The translations under genes and the position numbers were made by a program. From NCBI RefSeq assembly GCF_003722335.1, contig NZ_CP026100.1, forward strand, positions 2,516,001-2,580,000: 64,000 bases of DNA, written 5' to 3'. Positions 26,116 to 34,078 of the stretch are shown piece by piece. Source of the stretch: Caulobacter flavus (GTDB lineage: Bacteria > Pseudomonadota > Alphaproteobacteria > Caulobacterales > Caulobacteraceae). Within the stretch, counting starts at the first letter, position 1, and the number at the start of each line of letters is the position of its first letter. Below the pieces are notes generated by a model. That model was given only the letters and a program-made list of their open reading frames with translations, made no database searches and was not told the origin of the DNA.

Positions 26116-27222
26116 CTAGCCGCGGATCAGGCGTTCCAGCACGCCGAACACCTCCGCCTCGTCCCAGAGCCGGTGGGCATGGCTCAGTACGACGCGGCCG
26201 TCGGCGCCGAGCACGGCCAGGTCTATGCGGTGCTGGTTGACGGTCGCCGGCCCGAAGCCGACGCCCAGTTCGAAATGGGCCTGCAGCGGGTCCAGGGGGC
26301 CGGTCGTGCGCAGCAGCCGGCAGCGGTCGCCGAACGGAAAGTCGCGGTCGCGACCGTAGGCTTCCAACTGGCGCGGCGTGTCGTAGGCCGGATCGTAGGT
26401 GAAGGCGGCCACGACGGCCTGCCCGGCCAGGCCCGCCCCCTTCAGTCGCGCGCTCACCGCCGCCAGCCGCGAGATGGTTAGCGAGCATTTCTGCGGGTTC
26501 ATGCAACGCGTGTAGAAGAAGGCGATCGCCGCTGGCGTCCCGCCGAAGAGGTCGGCGAACCGCATGACCGCGCCCGACTGGTCCTGGATCTCCAGGTCGT
26601 CGATCGCGCCGGGGGCGGCGACGGGCCTCGCGGGCGCGGCTTCGGACCGTCCGCCGCAGCAGCTTTTCGGCGCGGCGGCTTCGGCCGTGGCGATGGCCTG
26701 GGCCAGGGCCGCCGTCACCGTCGCCGACCAGCCGCCTTCGGCGCGCAGCACCCGCAGTCGCGAGACCGCCGGCGCGCCGTGCCGGGCCATGGCCAGCACC
26801 ACCTCGGCCACGGCGCTGACGGGGGCGGCGGGATCCAGCCAGGCCAGACTGTCGCTCGATCGGATGCGCAGGGCGGCGGCCGCCAGCAGGTCGAGCGCCT
26901 CGGCCGGAGGAGGCTCGGCGCCGGCAAGCGCCCGGGCGGCCCCGGCCACCACCTGCGGATTCAGTCCGGTCTCCAGCTCGGCCAGCACCTGGGGCAGGGC
27001 GGCCGGCGGCAATCCCGCCCGGGCGAACCCCGCCAGCACCCGGCCGCGCAGGCGCTCGGCCTCGGCCGTTCCCCGGCCGCGATAGAGCGGCGCGTCCTCG
27101 GCCAGCAGCCGGATCAGGGCCGTCGCGGCGTCAGGATCAGCCAAGGCCTGGTCGACGGCCGCCTCGGCTTCGTCGAGCGACGCGGCCGGCCGCGCGGCGT
27201 CGATCGACAGTCCGGGCGCCAT
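26116..27222 (-). CDS. Fusion: HEAT-like helical domain plus SCO1/SenC domain
   Basis: This is a 368-residue protein. Residues 1-185 are Ala-rich helices resembling HEAT/armadillo repeats. After a linker containing CCGG (188-191), residues 205-365 form a Sco1/SenC thioredoxin-like domain: FFYTRCMNPQKCSLT (C240 and C246, a CX5C spacing instead of the usual CX3C) and the copper-ligand His in NQHRIDLAVLG (H331). Sco proteins give copper to oxidases. Unlike typical Sco proteins it has no membrane anchor or signal peptide. Located 1 nt after the HEAT gene, it is likely a copper chaperone for the operon's tyrosinase (inference). Confidence 0.8.
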   Translation of the reverse strand: MAPGLSIDAARPAASLDEAEAAVDQALADPDAATALIRLLAEDAPLYRGRGTAEAERLRGRVLAGFARAGLPPAALPQVLAELETGLNPQVVAGAARALAGAEPPPAEALDLLAAAALRIRSSDSLAWLDPAAPVSAVAEVVLAMARHGAPAVSRLRVLRAEGGWSATVTAALAQAIATAEAAAPKSCCGGRSEAAPARPVAAPGAIDDLEIQDQSGAVMRFADLFGGTPAAIAFFYTRCMNPQKCSLTISRLAAVSARLKGAGLAGQAVVAAFTYDPAYDTPRQLEAYGRDRDFPFGDRCRLLRTTGPLDPLQAHFELGVGFGPATVNQHRIDLAVLGADGRVVLSHAHRLWDEAEVFGVLERLIRG

Positions 27223-27223
27223 C

Positions 27224-28048
27224 TCAGGCGTCCGATCCCGGCTTGATGCGCGACAGCAGGGAGGAGAAGGCGTTCGAGGCCAGCTTCTCGCCGATCGCCC
27301 TGGCCGAGGCGCGCACCGCCGGATTGCTCAGCAACTGCTCGGCGATCGGGCTGCGCGCCAGCCCGTTCAGCGCCGTGGCGCGGATGTCGTCGAAGTCGTG
27401 GTCGTCGACGGCGATCTGCTGGGCCACCTTCTGGAAAAGGTTCTCGTTCAGCTTCTGCAGGCCCACGGCGCTGATCTGGCGCACCTCCTTGAACTCGTCC
27501 TTGTCGCGCATGAAGCGCGCGAAGATGTCGGCCGCGTTCGGATCGGCCGTGAGGGTGCGCAGCGCCGCCACGCGGGCTTCCAGGTCCTTGTCGCGTTCCA
27601 GCACCAGGCGCGCCAGCGGCGTCACGGCGCTGTGCTCGTCCAGACTGAGGAACTCCAGGGCGCTGGCCGCCGACACCAGGGCCTTGCGCGGGTCCTTCAG
27701 GCCGTCGGCCAGGACCTTCTGCGCGACCTCGTCCTTGGCCGCGCTCAGCCATTCCAGCGCCGTGCGGCGCAGCGCGGGGGCGTCGTCGGTGATCAGCTTG
27801 CGCAGCGCGGACTCGTATTCGGCGCGATGGCGATCGAACGCCTCGCCCAGGAAGGTGGCGGCGTGCACCTGTTCGAGGGCCGCCTGGCGGTCGTCCTGCA
27901 GCGCCTTGGGGTCGGTGGCCACGGCGAGCAGGGTGGGAATGTCCGCCTCGGTCTCCAGCGGCGCCGCGGCGGCGCGCAGTCCGTCGGTGAACGCGGCTTC
28001 GGAGGCGAGCTCGGCCTCGTACTGTCGGCGATAGTCGCTGGCCTTCAT
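27224..28048 (-). CDS. HEAT-repeat protein
   Basis: This is a 274-residue helical-repeat protein. Repeats about 35-40 residues long are visible, with conserved features such as DDRQAALEQVHAATF, APALRRTALEWLSA, KDLEARVAALRTLT and FDDIRATALNGLAR. No signal peptide. HEAT solenoids usually act as protein-binding scaffolds. It is 16 nt downstream of the tyrosinase gene and directly followed (1 nt) by the HEAT-Sco1 fusion, so the two helical proteins probably assemble with the tyrosinase. The Met at 28048 is chosen; the upstream frame overlaps the tyrosinase end. Confidence 0.8.
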   Translation of the reverse strand: MKASDYRRQYEAELASEAAFTDGLRAAAAPLETEADIPTLLAVATDPKALQDDRQAALEQVHAATFLGEAFDRHRAEYESALRKLITDDAPALRRTALEWLSAAKDEVAQKVLADGLKDPRKALVSAASALEFLSLDEHSAVTPLARLVLERDKDLEARVAALRTLTADPNAADIFARFMRDKDEFKEVRQISAVGLQKLNENLFQKVAQQIAVDDHDFDDIRATALNGLARSPIAEQLLSNPAVRASARAIGEKLASNAFSSLLSRIKPGSDA

Positions 28049-28064
28049 CGGTCTGACTCCCTCG

Positions 28065-29312
28065 TCACGCGGCTTCGAACGGGACGTCGTCATAGGCGAA
28101 GCCCTGGTCGCGGCCGGAGCGGACGCCCAGGTAGTCGAGCATGGCGCCCACGGTGGGCTTGGGGCCAGGCAGGCTGGTGACGGGGGAATCCCTCAGCGGT
28201 CCGCCGGGCGCCGTCGGCGGGCGGCCCCCGCCCGTGACGCCGTTCCAGGGCCACATGGTGTCGGGCAGCCGGTGGCCGAGCGATCCGCCCGCCTGGAAGG
28301 CGTCCGGATCGGCGGTGTCGAAGCGCCGGTTGGCCCACTGCCACTTGGCCCACAGCCGGTCGACATTGCCGTGCAGCAGGAAGAACAGCGGGTCCTTGGC
28401 GGCGGTGGGGATCGAACTGATGAAGCCCGAGAAGCTGACGTGCGCCGGTCCGTGCGGGGCGCTTTCCATGCTGCGCAGCTGGCCGAAGGTGGGGCCCAGG
28501 TCCAGGGTCTCGCGCTCGGTCAGCACGTAGGCCCGGCCGGCCCGGCGCGTCGGCGGCGCGCCGCTGACGTCGAAGTTGGGCCGGCGCATCACGCCGGTGA
28601 AGCTGTCGGTCGACCAGTGCTCCAGCGGATGGCCGGGCGGAAACCGCACCAGGTCGCCGGCGGTGGGCGAGGCCGCGGGCATGCTCAGGAAGTGCGGGTC
28701 GAAGATGTTCGGGGCCGGCTTGTCGAACCGCCAGTAGGGCAGGGCGACGCTGGGGTCGACGGCCTGCAGCTCGCGCTCCAGGTCCAGCAGGTACGAGCGG
28801 TGCCAGGGCATGAAGCCGGGCCCGCCGTGGGCCTCGCGGCTGGAAAGGTTGGTGTGCATGTCGCGGAACGCCCGAAACGGGCCCGCCCCCGCGTCGTTCA
28901 GCCGGGCCAGGGCCACCAGGAAGCGGTCGCGCTCGGCCTCGGTCAGGGTCTGGGCGTCCTTGCGGATCCGCACCATCAGCGGCAGCGTCCCGACGACGGC
29001 GCCGCCGACGACGGCCTTGATCCCGGCGTCGCCATAGCTCTTGCTGGGCTCGCCGAACTCGCCGGCGACCCAGAAGGCGACCGGGGTCCCGTCGCGGGGC
29101 AGGCGCAGTTTCAGGTTCGACGCGCCGTCGTGGCGGCGCCGGGTGTCGAACACCACCTTGCCGCCGCCCGCCGTGCCGCCGTTGTCGAGCAGGACGTCCA
29201 CGTCGCCGCCCGCGCCGCCGTCGATCACCCGCGCGGTCGCCTTGACGGGCGCCCAGGTCAGGAACACCCGGCCGTCGGGCAGTTCGCCCTCGACGTCGAT
29301 CTCCACACGCAT
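28065..29312 (-). CDS. Tyrosinase-family type-3 copper oxidase
   Basis: This is a 415-residue binuclear copper enzyme. Residues 1-115 form a beta-rich N-terminal domain. The CuA ligands are H153 (RDMHTN), H162 (AHGGPGF) and H171 (PWHRSYLL). The CuB ligands are H287 and H291 (APHGPAH) and H314 in DPLFFLLHGNVDRLW, matching the tyrosinase_2 signature. It should oxidise phenols or aryl amines to quinones with O2. No signal peptide or Tat motif is seen, so it is predicted cytoplasmic. The ATG at 29312 shares a base with the upstream TGA and has GGGGGAG 7 nt before it; a GTG at 29315 is also possible. Confidence 0.9.
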   Translation of the reverse strand: MRVEIDVEGELPDGRVFLTWAPVKATARVIDGGAGGDVDVLLDNGGTAGGGKVVFDTRRRHDGASNLKLRLPRDGTPVAFWVAGEFGEPSKSYGDAGIKAVVGGAVVGTLPLMVRIRKDAQTLTEAERDRFLVALARLNDAGAGPFRAFRDMHTNLSSREAHGGPGFMPWHRSYLLDLERELQAVDPSVALPYWRFDKPAPNIFDPHFLSMPAASPTAGDLVRFPPGHPLEHWSTDSFTGVMRRPNFDVSGAPPTRRAGRAYVLTERETLDLGPTFGQLRSMESAPHGPAHVSFSGFISSIPTAAKDPLFFLLHGNVDRLWAKWQWANRRFDTADPDAFQAGGSLGHRLPDTMWPWNGVTGGGRPPTAPGGPLRDSPVTSLPGPKPTVGAMLDYLGVRSGRDQGFAYDDVPFEAA

Positions 29313-29812
29313 CACGCCGCTCCCCCGTGTCGCGAGCGCCTGGCGCCGCTAGAAATCCATCCGTGCGCCAGCAGGCCCAGGCCGTGGCCGGCGACCATGG
29401 CCGCGAGCATCGCCGCGACCGTCGCCGCCAGGCTTTCGCCGCCCCAGGCGGGCAGGGCCCCCAGGCCGGCCATGGCCAGCAGCATGGCGCCGAACGCCAG
29501 GCCCGAAGCCAGCAGCACCCGGTTGCGCGCCGGCGTCGGGGCCCGCCAAAGCCTCAACCGCGCCAGTCCCGCGCCGCACCCCGCCATCGCCCCGGCGATC
29601 ATGCCCAGGTGACCCAACTCGCAGACCGTCCAGAAGGCCGGGCCATAACCGCCCGAGGTGGTGCAGAGGCTGGAAAGCAGGGCGCCCGCGCCATTGGCCC
29701 AGTCGGCCGCCAGCCCCACTGCCAGGCCCAGCCCGCAGCCGATCAGTTGAGGCAGGGTGGCCCTCAGCGGCGCGGCCGCGCAGGACTCCAGGCGGACGAG
29801 GTCTCGGCACAT
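29312..29812 (-). CDS. Four-TM membrane protein, first gene of tyrosinase operon
   Basis: This is a 166-residue hydrophobic protein with membrane segments at about 21-38, 60-83, 99-120 and 127-150. It contains several Cys/His residues (C11, C26, C50, C64, H68, C79, H143, H150) that could bind copper. It overlaps the tyrosinase gene by one base (TGATG), implying translational coupling. No family recognised. Possibly imports or traffics copper for the oxidase, but this rests only on context. The start has no obvious Shine-Dalgarno. Confidence 0.7.
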   Translation of the reverse strand: MCRDLVRLESCAAAPLRATLPQLIGCGLGLAVGLAADWANGAGALLSSLCTTSGGYGPAFWTVCELGHLGMIAGAMAGCGAGLARLRLWRAPTPARNRVLLASGLAFGAMLLAMAGLGALPAWGGESLAATVAAMLAAMVAGHGLGLLAHGWISSGARRSRHGGAA

Positions 29813-29948
29813 CGGCGCACGGCTTTAGGGTGTCGATTGCGAATGCAACCTATGAAGCAGCTCACGCTCGAGCTTGGCCGTCAATAACGCGTAACGACGT
29901 TCTTCTATGTGCGCGAAAGCACAACCGTCGGTCGATGCGGAAGATCGC

Positions 29949-30611
29949 TCAGACCACCGTCAGGCGCGGCGGCGCCTCGCGCCAGGCGGCGAGCAGGCCG
30001 TCGCAGCGCTCGATCTCGGCGTCGCGCACCCAGTCGCGGAAGCGCCAGTAGGTCGGCGCCAGGCGTTCGGGCGTGACGGCGATTGGGGTCATGCCCTTGG
30101 CGTCGTAGAATTCCAGCGCCAGGCCGGCCTCGAAGTCGACGATCCCGACCGCCAGGTTGATCAGGCCCCGCTTCTGGAAGCCGCCGACCGCGGCCAGCAG
30201 GAAGGGGGCCAGGGCGTCGGGCGTGGCGGGGACCTCGGCGTAGGCGAGGTTCCACCACCAGTCGGGCGCGTCTTCCGGATCGGGGCGAAGGCGCCAGGCC
30301 GGCTGGCGGGGCAGGTCGAAGCCCAGGTGCGACAGGCGCTTGAACGGCGGCTTCTCGCCGGTGCTCCAGCCCAGCTCCAGGGTCACCCGCTCGGAACGGC
30401 CGAACATGGCGGCGACGACCGTCCGGGCGGTGTCGAGCTCGCGCAGCAGGCGCGCCGACGACGTGAAGGGATGAGGAAGACGATCGGGGGCCGTGGCGTC
30501 GGGGATCAGCTCGATCCGCGTCCAGGCCGGCCCCCGGAAGTCGTGCAGGCGCTCGACGCCGAAGACGTCGAGCATCCGCTGGCGGGTGGGATGGAGAGCG
30601 CTCGATCCCAC
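29949..30611 (-). CDS. DUF3885 protein
   Basis: This is a 220-residue protein. The C-terminal block LALEFYDAKGMTPIAV, TPERLAPTYWRFRDWV fits the conserved end of DUF3885 proteins; the N-terminal MLDVFGVERLHDFRG and central TARTVVAAMFG fit less exactly. Function unknown. The GTG at 30611 is chosen because it lies 8 nt after the purS stop and 6 nt after a GAGG; the first ATG is 12 codons downstream. It appears to be the tail of the purC-purS operon. Confidence 0.65.
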   Translation of the reverse strand: MGSSALHPTRQRMLDVFGVERLHDFRGPAWTRIELIPDATAPDRLPHPFTSSARLLRELDTARTVVAAMFGRSERVTLELGWSTGEKPPFKRLSHLGFDLPRQPAWRLRPDPEDAPDWWWNLAYAEVPATPDALAPFLLAAVGGFQKRGLINLAVGIVDFEAGLALEFYDAKGMTPIAVTPERLAPTYWRFRDWVRDAEIERCDGLLAAWREAPPRLTVV

Positions 30612-30619
30612 GGCCCGCC

Positions 30620-30859
30620 TCAGGCGATGTCGATGCGGTAGCTTTCGATGACCGTGTTGGCCAGCAGCTTGTCGCACATGGCCTTGACCTCGGCCGTGGC
30701 GGCCTCGGCGTCCGTGGCGTCGAGGTCGAACTCGATGACGCGGCCGACGCGGGCGTCCTTCACCGACGGCCAGCCCAGGCCGTGCAGGGCGTTCTCGACG
30801 GCCTTGCCCTGGACGTCGAGCACGCCGGGCTTCAGGAACACGTGGACGGTGGCTTTCAA
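30620..30859 (-). CDS. purS: Phosphoribosylformylglycinamidine synthase subunit PurS
   Basis: This is a 79-residue PurS, the small subunit that bridges PurL and PurQ and helps channel ammonia. It reads KATVHVFLKPGVLDVQG at the start and ends DKLLANTVIESYRI, matching the family across its length. The TTG at 30859 is chosen: the family's N-terminus (xKATVHV) starts here and GGGGAG lies 8 nt upstream; the next upstream ATG would add residues not conserved. It is downstream of purC. Confidence 0.95.
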   Translation of the reverse strand: MKATVHVFLKPGVLDVQGKAVENALHGLGWPSVKDARVGRVIEFDLDATDAEAATAEVKAMCDKLLANTVIESYRIDIA

Positions 30860-30893
30860 CGCAAAATCTCCCCAGCGACGCATCGAGCATCGC

Positions 30894-30917
30894 GACGGCT
30901 CCCGGCGGGGAGCCGTC
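30894..30917 (-). promoter_or_regulatory. Hairpin between purC and purS
   Basis: A 9-bp stem (GACGGCTCC at 30894-30902 pairs with GGAGCCGTC at 30909-30917, 6-nt loop) lies in the spacer between the purC stop and the purS start. It may act as a partial terminator or mRNA-stabilising element setting subunit ratios. Confidence 0.5.
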
Positions 30918-30927
30918 CTGACTGACC

Positions 30928-31683
30928 TTAGTGCACGCCGCCTTGGATGACGGTGGGCATTTCCTTCATGATGCCGAGGCGGCGGGCCACTTCGGTGTAG
31001 CTCTCGATGACGTTGCCCAGGTCGCGGCGGAAGCGGTCCTTGTCCAGCTTCTCGTTGGTCGCCGAGTCCCACAGGCGGCAGCTGTCGGGGCTGATCTCGT
31101 CGGCCAGGATGATGCGCGAGAAGTCGCCTTCGTAGACGCGGCCGAACTCGATCTTGAAGTCCACCAGCGTGATGCCGACGCCGCCGAACAGGCCCGACAG
31201 GTAGTCGTTCACGCGCAGGGCCATGGCCATCATGTCGTCGATCTCCTGGGTGGCGGCCCAGTTGAACGCGGTGATGTGCTCCTCGGAGACCATCGGATCG
31301 CCGAGCTTGTCGTCCTTGTAGTAGAACTCGATGATCGAACGCGGCAGCGGCTGACCCTCGGTCAGGCCCAGGCGGGTGGCGATCGAGCCGGCGGCGATGT
31401 TGCGCACCACGACCTCGAGCGGAACGATCTCGACTTCCTTGATCAGCTGCTCGCGCAGGTTCAGGCGGCGGATGAAGTGGTTCTGGACGCCGATCGCGTT
31501 CAGGCGAGTCATGATGTACTCGCTGATGCGGTTGTTGATCACGCCCTTGCCTTCCAGGACGGCCTTCTTCTGCGCGTTGAACGCGGTGGCGTCGTCCTTG
31601 AAGTACTGGATCAGGGTGCCGGGCTCGGGGCCCTCGTACAGGATCTTGGCCTTGCCTTCGTAGATCTTCTTGCGACGGGTCAT
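30928..31683 (-). CDS. purC: SAICAR synthase PurC
   Basis: This is a 251-residue phosphoribosylaminoimidazole-succinocarboxamide synthase, joining CAIR and aspartate with ATP. Family motifs include [13 protein letters not shown] at the start (ATP loop), [27 protein letters not shown] and [10 protein letters not shown], which carries the Mg/ATP acidic residues. The ATG at 31683 gives the conserved N-terminus. It heads the purC-purS minus-strand unit with its promoter in the 387-bp divergent region. Confidence 0.97.
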   Translation of the reverse strand: MTRRKKIYEGKAKILYEGPEPGTLIQYFKDDATAFNAQKKAVLEGKGVINNRISEYIMTRLNAIGVQNHFIRRLNLREQLIKEVEIVPLEVVVRNIAAGSIATRLGLTEGQPLPRSIIEFYYKDDKLGDPMVSEEHITAFNWAATQEIDDMMAMALRVNDYLSGLFGGVGITLVDFKIEFGRVYEGDFSRIILADEISPDSCRLWDSATNEKLDKDRFRRDLGNVIESYTEVARRLGIMKEMPTVIQGGVH

Positions 31684-32070
31684 GGCTCTCGTCGAGGCCC
31701 TTCCTGCGAATAAGCGCGCCGTCCTTGCCCGGAAGACTCCCGGAGAAAACGAAAAGCGCGCGCGGCGGATAGCTGCGCGCGGCGTTCGACTCAAGGCCGC
31801 TCACTGAAAAATGTCCGGCGGAACCTACCCGAACGCGGCCTTTTCCGCAAACGCGGGCTGCCATCGTGGTAAACCTTCGCCCTGCGGCGTCGCGGGCGAT
31901 TGCCCCCCGCCGCTGGGCGGGATATGGAGCCGCCACAAGAACACTTCGTCTCGCGGACACGCTATGTTCGCGTGGGACGAAACCGGACTACTCTCTTACA
32001 CTGGAGCGCCGTACTACCGCCCTGGGTTGCACCCTTAGGCGGCGGGCGCTTCGGAAAACTTGGGGCTTTC
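31684..32070. other. Divergent promoter region purC / DUF1476
   Basis: This 387-bp region separates purC (minus) and the DUF1476 gene (plus). It has GC-rich imperfect palindromes (for example GCGCGCGCGGCGGATAGCTG and CGCGCGGCG near 31760) but no recognisable purine operator, riboswitch or gene. ORFs extending through it are in-frame upstream extensions of its flanking genes and have no ribosome-binding sites. Confidence 0.5.
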
Positions 32071-32388
32071 ATGACGACCTTCGACGACCGCGAGCAGGCT
32101 TTCGAACGCAAGTTCGCGAACGACCAGGAGCTGGAGTTCAAGGCCACCGCGCGCCGCAACCGCCTGCTGGGCGAATGGGCCGCCGGCCTGATGGGCCTGG
32201 CCACGGTCGAGGAATACGCCCGCGCCGTCGTGAAGTCGGACTTCGAGCAACCCGGCGACGAGGACGTGTTCCGCAAGGTCTTCGAAGACCTGAAGGGCTC
32301 GGGCGTCGCGGTGTCGGAAGGCGAGGTCCGCATGAAGATGGCCGAGCTGCTGGCCTTCGCCCGCGAGCAGCTGCGCGCCGGCGAATAA
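32071..32388 (+). CDS. DUF1476 protein, F1-ATPase inhibitor zeta subunit
   Basis: This is a 105-residue helical protein with the DUF1476 signature: MTTFDDREQAFERKFANDQE at the start, ARRNRLLGEWAAGLMG and KVFEDLKGSGVAVSE. In Paracoccus and relatives this family is the zeta subunit, which inhibits F1Fo-ATP synthase in the hydrolytic direction by inserting its N-terminus. The ATG at 32071 begins at the conserved first residue. The position next to purC matches other alphaproteobacteria. Confidence 0.9.
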   Translation: MTTFDDREQAFERKFANDQELEFKATARRNRLLGEWAAGLMGLATVEEYARAVVKSDFEQPGDEDVFRKVFEDLKGSGVAVSEGEVRMKMAELLAFAREQLRAGE

Positions 32389-32416
32389 GCCGCTCCGCCG
32401 AGAGGCGACCACGAAG

Positions 32417-32455
32417 AGGCCCGGCCCGGTTCGCACCTGCCGGGCCTTTTCTTTT
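32417..32455 (+). terminator. Intrinsic terminator after DUF1476 gene
   Basis: A 9-bp stem AGGCCCGGC (32417-32425) / GCCGGGCCT (32439-32447) is followed by TTTCTTTT. It begins 29 nt past the stop codon. Confidence 0.88.
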
Positions 32456-32610
32456 GCGCCATCGCGCATCTGTGAACTTATGCACCTTCAGGTTGTCGAA
32501 AAACTGTAATCGTCCTCAGGCTTTATAGGGCGGCGAATTCGCCCTCGAGGCGCATCGTCGACAACGGGGCGGCGATCACGCGACCGCTCCGAAAACCGGA
32601 GGACGCAATC

Positions 32611-33030
32611 ATGGCTGACGACGTCGGCAACCTGCATTCCCAATCGGCCGAGATCGGCCCGGTCGGCCTGTACCTGGTCAAGGTCGTGGTCGGCGACGTC
32701 GGCACGCCCGGCGCTCCGATCGTCAATCTGGCCCTGACCGTCGACGCGCCCTCGGGCAACGTCAGCGGCATCGCCGAGATCACCCAGGCCGTGCAGGGCG
32801 GCAATCACCGCTTCCCGGTCTCGGGTCACATCTACCACACGGGCCTGGGCCAGGATCAGCTGCTGGTCGCGCTGCAAGGCCAGTTCGTCTACAGCGTGCC
32901 GCCGCCGGCCATCGGCTCGTTCCTGGCCCAGTTCCGCGCCGGCCTGGCGGTCGACAAGACCTGGAACGGCCACGGCGGCTTCGACTACCTCAACACCCAC
33001 GTCGACAACGTGCCGGTGAAGCGGGTCTGA
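32611..33030 (+). CDS. DUF1842-like beta protein, copy 1
   Basis: This is a 139-residue protein without signal peptide. The pattern VGLYLVKVVVGDVGTPGAPI, LTVDAPSGNVSGIAEITQAV and FRAGLAVDKTWNGHGGF fits the DUF1842 family of single-domain beta proteins, whose function is unknown. A strong GGAGG lies 7 nt before the ATG, and the gene has its own terminators on both sides, so it is a separate unit. The next gene is a diverged second copy. Confidence 0.75.
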   Translation: MADDVGNLHSQSAEIGPVGLYLVKVVVGDVGTPGAPIVNLALTVDAPSGNVSGIAEITQAVQGGNHRFPVSGHIYHTGLGQDQLLVALQGQFVYSVPPPAIGSFLAQFRAGLAVDKTWNGHGGFDYLNTHVDNVPVKRV

Positions 33031-33051
33031 GCCTTTCGGCCCAGTTGAAAG

Positions 33052-33085
33052 AGGCCCGGCCGGCGCTCGCCGGTCGGGCCTTTTT
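33052..33085 (+). terminator. Intrinsic terminator after DUF1842 copy 1
   Basis: A 13-bp, nearly perfect stem (33052-33064 with 33069-33081; AGGCCCGGCCGGC pairs with GCCGGTCGGGCCT) is followed by TTTTTC. The loop is GCTC. Confidence 0.9.
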
Positions 33086-33206
33086 CGTCCTCGAAGAGCG
33101 GCGTTGTGCGAAATCGCACGACATCTCGCCCGCGCGCGCCCTAGCTTCCCGGATCGAAATCCGCGGCGGCGCAGGGGGCGATCGCCGTGGACGGGGAGAG
33201 AAGGCC

Positions 33207-33578
33207 ATGGCCGACGATATCGAGATGTGCGGCGCAGACGCTTCGACCGCCCAACTGGTCGTGGGCAGGCTCGGCATGCCGGGCGCGCCGATCGTGAAGC
33301 TGGACCTGCGGTTCGCCGCCGACCGGGTAAACGGCGCGGCCGAGATCAATCAGGCGGTGATCGGCGGCCGGCATCGGTTCGAGGTGTCGGGCGAGGTCGC
33401 GCCGACCGGAGACGCGCCCTTCGGCCTTCGGATCGCGCTGCAAGGCGAGTTTCCCCATGCGGGGCAGTCGGCCCGCTTCGGCGCCGTCCTCACGGTCGAT
33501 CAGGCCTGGGTCGGCGAGGGCCAGTTCGAGTACCTGCAGACCAAGGTCTCGAAGGCTCCGGTCAAGCCCGAAGCCTAG
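33207..33578 (+). CDS. DUF1842-like beta protein, copy 2
   Basis: This is a 123-residue paralogue of the 32611 gene: VVGRLGMPGAPIVKLDLRFA corresponds to VVGDVGTPGAPIVNLALTVD, and AAEINQAVIGGRHRFEVSG to IAEITQAVQGGNHRFPVSG. It lacks the N-terminal strand present in copy 1. GGGGAGAG precedes the ATG at 33207. The gene ends overlapping the convergent glycosylase gene by 4 nt. Function unknown; the pair could form a heteromer. Confidence 0.75.
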   Translation: MADDIEMCGADASTAQLVVGRLGMPGAPIVKLDLRFAADRVNGAAEINQAVIGGRHRFEVSGEVAPTGDAPFGLRIALQGEFPHAGQSARFGAVLTVDQAWVGEGQFEYLQTKVSKAPVKPEA

Positions 33579-34078
33579 AGCCGGTCTCTCAAGGCCAGCC
33601 ACGCCTCGCGCTTGGCCTCGAAGCTCATGGCCGCGTGGGCGGGGCTGGACGAGGGCAGGGAAACCAGGGCCAGGCGGTCGGCCCGCGAAGCCAGCAGCCG
33701 GGTCCCGGCCTTGGCCGCCGCGCCGCCGTTGAAGGCCACGGCCCGCAGGCGCGGCAGGCCGTCGACCAGGCCTGTCAGGTCGTTGTCGGCGGCGTCCTTG
33801 ATCGCCGCGTCCAGGCTGCCTGGCCGCACGGCCTCGGCGTGGACGTCCCACAGGCCCACGCCCGCCGCCAGCAGGGCCGAGAGCCGCTGCTCGTAGGGCA
33901 GGGCGGCCAGGTCGCGCCCGACGACCGCGCCGATCAGCCGCCAGAAGCCGTTGCGGGGATGGCCGTAGTACTGCGCGGCCGCCAGCGAGGCGTCGCCAGG
34001 CAGGCTGCCCAGCACCAGCACGCGCACGTCGGGATCAACGACCGGCGGAAAGCCGCGCTTGCGCCCGTCCTGGCTCAC
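33575..34078 (-). CDS. DNA-deoxyinosine glycosylase-like (UDG superfamily)
   Basis: This is a 167-residue protein of the uracil-DNA-glycosylase superfamily, hypoxanthine-DNA glycosylase type. The signature VLVLGSLPGDASLAAAQYYG then HPRNGFWRLIG is the family's water-activating loop and base pocket, and LPSSSPAHA near the C-terminus is the DNA-intercalating loop. It should remove deaminated adenine (hypoxanthine) from DNA. The GTG at 34078 overlaps the upstream TGA (GTGA), implying coupling to the 2OG oxygenase gene. Confidence 0.85.
   Translation of the reverse strand: MSQDGRKRGFPPVVDPDVRVLVLGSLPGDASLAAAQYYGHPRNGFWRLIGAVVGRDLAALPYEQRLSALLAAGVGLWDVHAEAVRPGSLDAAIKDAADNDLTGLVDGLPRLRAVAFNGGAAAKAGTRLLASRADRLALVSLPSSSPAHAAMSFEAKREAWLALRDRL

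Noticed and set aside
31811..32038. Short ORF in the purC/DUF1476 promoter region
   Set aside because: No start signal and lies wholly within a divergent promoter interval.
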